Source: JBGTIS01 sp041745535
Lineage (GTDB): Bacteria; Bacteroidota; Bacteroidia; Cytophagales; Cyclobacteriaceae
Assembly (NCBI GenBank): GCA_041745535.1
Contig: JBGTIS010000060.1
Coordinates: 1 to 8,542 of the forward strand
Length of the DNA stretch: 8,542 nt
Direction of reading: 5' to 3'
In this document: positions 6,902 to 8,542 of the stretch, piece after piece
Layout: every line of letters starts with the position of its first letter
Position numbering within the stretch: position 1 is the first letter of the stretch
Program-made: the position numbers and the translations under genes
Notes under the pieces: model-generated
What the model saw: the letters and a program-made list of their open reading frames with translations, nothing else
Told to the model about the DNA's origin: nothing
Database searches by the model: none

Positions 6902-7186
6902 CTAATAAATAGCTACCCGCGACTGCCGGGTAGGATCTGTTGACGGTTCACGACGGTCCGGAGAATCGGGTTGTTCGGGCGGAATGGGTGGCACCGGCTC
7001 TCTGGGCTGATTGGGCTTTTCGGGTGGATGGGGTGGGTTAGTCCGTTCCGGCCGATCGGGATGGGCAGGTTGTTCAGGCGGAATGGGTGGGATAGGATTC
7101 TCCTTAGGTTTCTCAAGAAAAGTACCTTTCAAATCAAAGCTTTCTCCCAGCAGTATTGTGCGAGTTTTTTCTTCCATGAACTTCAT
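6902..7186 (-). CDS. Small proline-rich protein with internal duplication
   Basis: This is a 94-residue protein from the ATG at 7186; a second ATG three codons in (7177) is an equally possible start. The first 25 residues are ordinary (EEKTRTILLGESFDLKGTF). From about residue 26 on the protein is proline-rich with many charged residues: PIPPIPPEQP, then PERTNPPHPPEKP, then PVPPIPPEQP. There is no signal peptide or membrane segment, so it is probably cytosolic and extended. The proline part contains a 33-residue repeat unit, partly present twice. The opposite strand has glycine-rich shadow frames with no start or family support. A terminator separates it from the SDR gene upstream. Function is unknown. 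The low-complexity composition means a false call is possible, but the normal N-terminus and clean stop favour a real gene. Confidence 0.6.
   Translation of the reverse strand: MKFMEEKTRTILLGESFDLKGTFLEKPKENPIPPIPPEQPAHPDRPERTNPPHPPEKPNQPREPVPPIPPEQPDSPDRREPSTDPTRQSRVAIY
6969..7090. repeat. 23-bp direct repeat 99 bases apart inside the proline-rich gene
   Basis: Copies at 6969-6991 and 7068-7090 differ at one base (GGTTGTTC[G/A]GGCGGAATGG and three more bases). The offset of 99 bases is exactly 33 codons, so the repeat stays in frame and encodes PPIPPEQP twice. This suggests an in-frame duplication and a possible site of length variation between strains. Confidence 0.8.
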
Positions 7187-7222
7187 AACGCGATTGGTTA
7201 AAATTTTATATAAATGTTATTT

Positions 7223-7249
7223 AAAAAAATATGCGGATCTCTGATTCGC
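7223..7249 (-). terminator. Terminator after the SDR gene
   Basis: On the minus strand GCGAATC-AGA-GATCCGC forms a 7-bp stem with one mismatch and a 3-base loop, followed by ATATTTTTTT. It begins 14 bases past the SDR stop. This is a classic layout for intrinsic termination, though the mismatch weakens the stem. Confidence 0.6.
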
Positions 7250-7263
7250 CACCTGATGAATAC

Positions 7264-8283
7264 TTAATCGACTTCATTATTACTTAAAGCTGCCTGATCG
7301 GTTTTCTTGGTCAGCGTTAGTGAAATATCCGGATCGGTTTCATAACCTTTGACAGACTTATTATTATTTGGGTCAGGTTCCGGTAACAATCTGTTTACCA
7401 AATCTAAAACAGAAAGAGTAAGGCCTGGTGCGATGGCATGCATGAGTTCTCCCAGTTTGGCTGGAAAACCCAACGTGATGGTAGTTTTGCCTGTGCGCAT
7501 CGCGGCAATTATTTTTTTTGCGGCTGTTTCCGCACCCATAGCGAGCAGCGGTAAAGAATCTGCTGTTTTAAACCAGGCGAACTCTTTATCCTGCTGGCCT
7601 TTTACGTTCACATTTCTGGGGCTTCCGGTGCGCGTTAATCCGGGATACACCGTGGTTACTTTAATCTGATAAGGTGCCAGTTCCGTAGTAAAACCTTCTG
7701 ACAGACCCGCCAGCGCGAATTTGCTGGCCGAATACGGTAGCAAATGGGGTACACTGATTTTGCCACCAATAGAAACGATATTTACGATATTTCCCTGTCT
7801 GGCTTTTTTCATGGCAGGAATCACGGCATTCATGGTGTACAATGGACCAAAAAAATGTACTTTCATGGCCGATTCGTAATCCTGATCGGTCATGTTTTCC
7901 ATGGGGCCCACCTGAATCACGCCTGCGTTATTGATCAGGATGTCCACTGTTCCCAGCTTTTGGCTGATCTCCCCCATCATTTTTTCAACCTGGCTTTTGT
8001 TGGTGATGTCGCAGGTTACAGCCAAAACCATCTGGTTGCGGCCCGCGAATTCCTGCGTTGCATGGGCAAGTTCCTCTTCATTGGCAGCACAAATCACAAC
8101 TTTTGCCCTGGCTTCGGCAAGTTGTCTGGCCAAAACCAGTCCCAAACCCCGGGAACCTCCGGTAATGAGCACTACCTTGTTGGCGAGGTTAATTTTAGTG
8201 AAAGCGTTTTTTATTAATCTGGCAGCATAAACGCCCATCGACACATAAAAAGCATTTCTTAAAAATTTTGTGGGATTTTTCAT
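7264..8283 (-). CDS. Classical short-chain dehydrogenase/reductase (SDR)
   Basis: This is a 339-residue protein from the ATG at 8283. Residues 1-33 form an added N-terminal segment, partly hydrophobic (AFYVSMGVYAARLI), that may act as a membrane-associated helix. The Rossmann core starts at about 35: nucleotide loop TGGSRGLG (41-48), CDIT with Asp92, NNAG (118-121), catalytic Ser171 in IVNIVSIGG, and the YSASK pair Tyr184/Lys188. All catalytic residues are present. Arg45 in the glycine loop hints at NADP(H), but the Arg often seen after strand 2 is Ala here (ICAANEEEL), so cofactor choice is open. A C-terminal extension of about 75 residues after the core ends in a polar tail. The substrate cannot be read from the sequence. 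It follows the DUF421 gene by 59 bases on the same strand and ends at a terminator. Confidence 0.93.
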   Translation of the reverse strand: MKNPTKFLRNAFYVSMGVYAARLIKNAFTKINLANKVVLITGGSRGLGLVLARQLAEARAKVVICAANEEELAHATQEFAGRNQMVLAVTCDITNKSQVEKMMGEISQKLGTVDILINNAGVIQVGPMENMTDQDYESAMKVHFFGPLYTMNAVIPAMKKARQGNIVNIVSIGGKISVPHLLPYSASKFALAGLSEGFTTELAPYQIKVTTVYPGLTRTGSPRNVNVKGQQDKEFAWFKTADSLPLLAMGAETAAKKIIAAMRTGKTTITLGFPAKLGELMHAIAPGLTLSVLDLVNRLLPEPDPNNNKSVKGYETDPDISLTLTKKTDQAALSNNEVD

Positions 8284-8342
8284 ATGAAACTTTAGTTTAA
8301 AAAATTGATATTCATTTCATGCATTTGAAAAATTATGATACG

Positions 8343-8542
8343 CTAAATCCTTTGATGGTTTCTGTGTTCGTTTTGCATTTCGGTAAAATGCCGGACATTC
8401 TCCAAAGTATCGGTGCCTGCACTTTTGCTATAGGAAACGATAGTGATATCTCCTGTAGTTTCCATTACCATGGCATCAATTTCATCCAGGGTACTAAATC
8501 CTTCGGCCCTCGCTTTCGCAAAAATTTCTTCGGTGCTAATCC
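8343..8542 (-). CDS. DUF421/YetF-type membrane protein, C-terminal end (5' part outside window)
   Basis: The minus-strand frame entering from the right edge gives 65 residues and ends at TAG (8345-8343). It reads ISTEEIFAKARAEGFSTLDE, then AMVMETTGDITIVSYSK, then a polar tail. The pattern of an 'LR..G' helix, a 'leev' helix and an 'E..G.I.vi' strand is that of the soluble C-terminal domain of DUF421 (YetF/YcaP) proteins, which normally carry three N-terminal membrane helices. Those would lie beyond the window. The function of the family is not well defined; some members affect stress or spore traits. The call rests on a short stretch. The SDR gene lies 59 bases downstream and may be co-transcribed. 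Confidence 0.75.
   Translation of the reverse strand, partial: ISTEEIFAKARAEGFSTLDEIDAMVMETTGDITIVSYSKSAGTDTLENVRHFTEMQNEHRNHQRI

Noticed and set aside
7011..7244. Plus-strand glycine-rich open frames opposite the proline-rich gene
   Set aside because: Glycine is the expected shadow of proline codons on the other strand; no independent support.

Overview
The window most likely comes from a Bacteroidetes (Bacteroidota) chromosome, probably a Cytophagales-type organism. This rests on recognisable families, not on a database search: traces of a SusC/SusD outer-membrane uptake locus with an ECF sigma/FecR pair, a PVC-type (planctomycete-like) cytochrome c lipoprotein next to a secreted ThuA-domain protein, a Bacteroidetes-style contractile tail-sheath protein, AT-rich spacers and no clear Shine-Dalgarno sequences. 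All genes except the sheath fragment lie on the minus strand.

Layout, left to right. (1) 1-633, plus: the C-terminal part of a contractile tail-sheath protein, cut by the window edge and ending inside a hairpin. (2) 686-4948, minus: a two-gene unit, read from right to left, of a 1057-residue lipoprotein (degenerate SGNH domain, beta-propeller, HEAT-like repeats, cytochrome c) and a 349-residue secreted ThuA-like protein. (3) 5060-6195, minus: a collapsed gene set. In the normal order of a FecI/FecR-controlled SUS locus it holds an ECF sigma remnant (a stop at about codon 29 and an internal or terminal deletion), a FecR cut after about 107 residues, and a short open frame that joins the SusC signal peptide and STN domain, a piece of SusC barrel and a piece of the SusD C-terminus. 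About 1.1 kb remains of what is normally about 6-7 kb. (4) 6196-6520: a gene-free spacer ending in a strong hairpin. (5) 6521-8542, minus: a 77-residue membrane protein, a 94-residue proline-rich protein with an internal duplication, a short-chain dehydrogenase, and the C-terminal end of a DUF421/YetF-type protein.

How they fit together. The sigma, FecR, STN-SusC and SusD order is that of a trans-envelope signalling and uptake system. The ThuA and cytochrome genes lie just downstream on the same strand, where substrate-processing genes of such a locus usually sit. The simplest reading is that import and sensing have been lost while the two periplasmic or surface enzymes are still intact. The right-hand cluster of small membrane protein, proline-rich protein, SDR and DUF421 looks like ordinary housekeeping or stress-type genes. 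The most notable item is the collapsed SUS locus and its three-way chimeric open frame.
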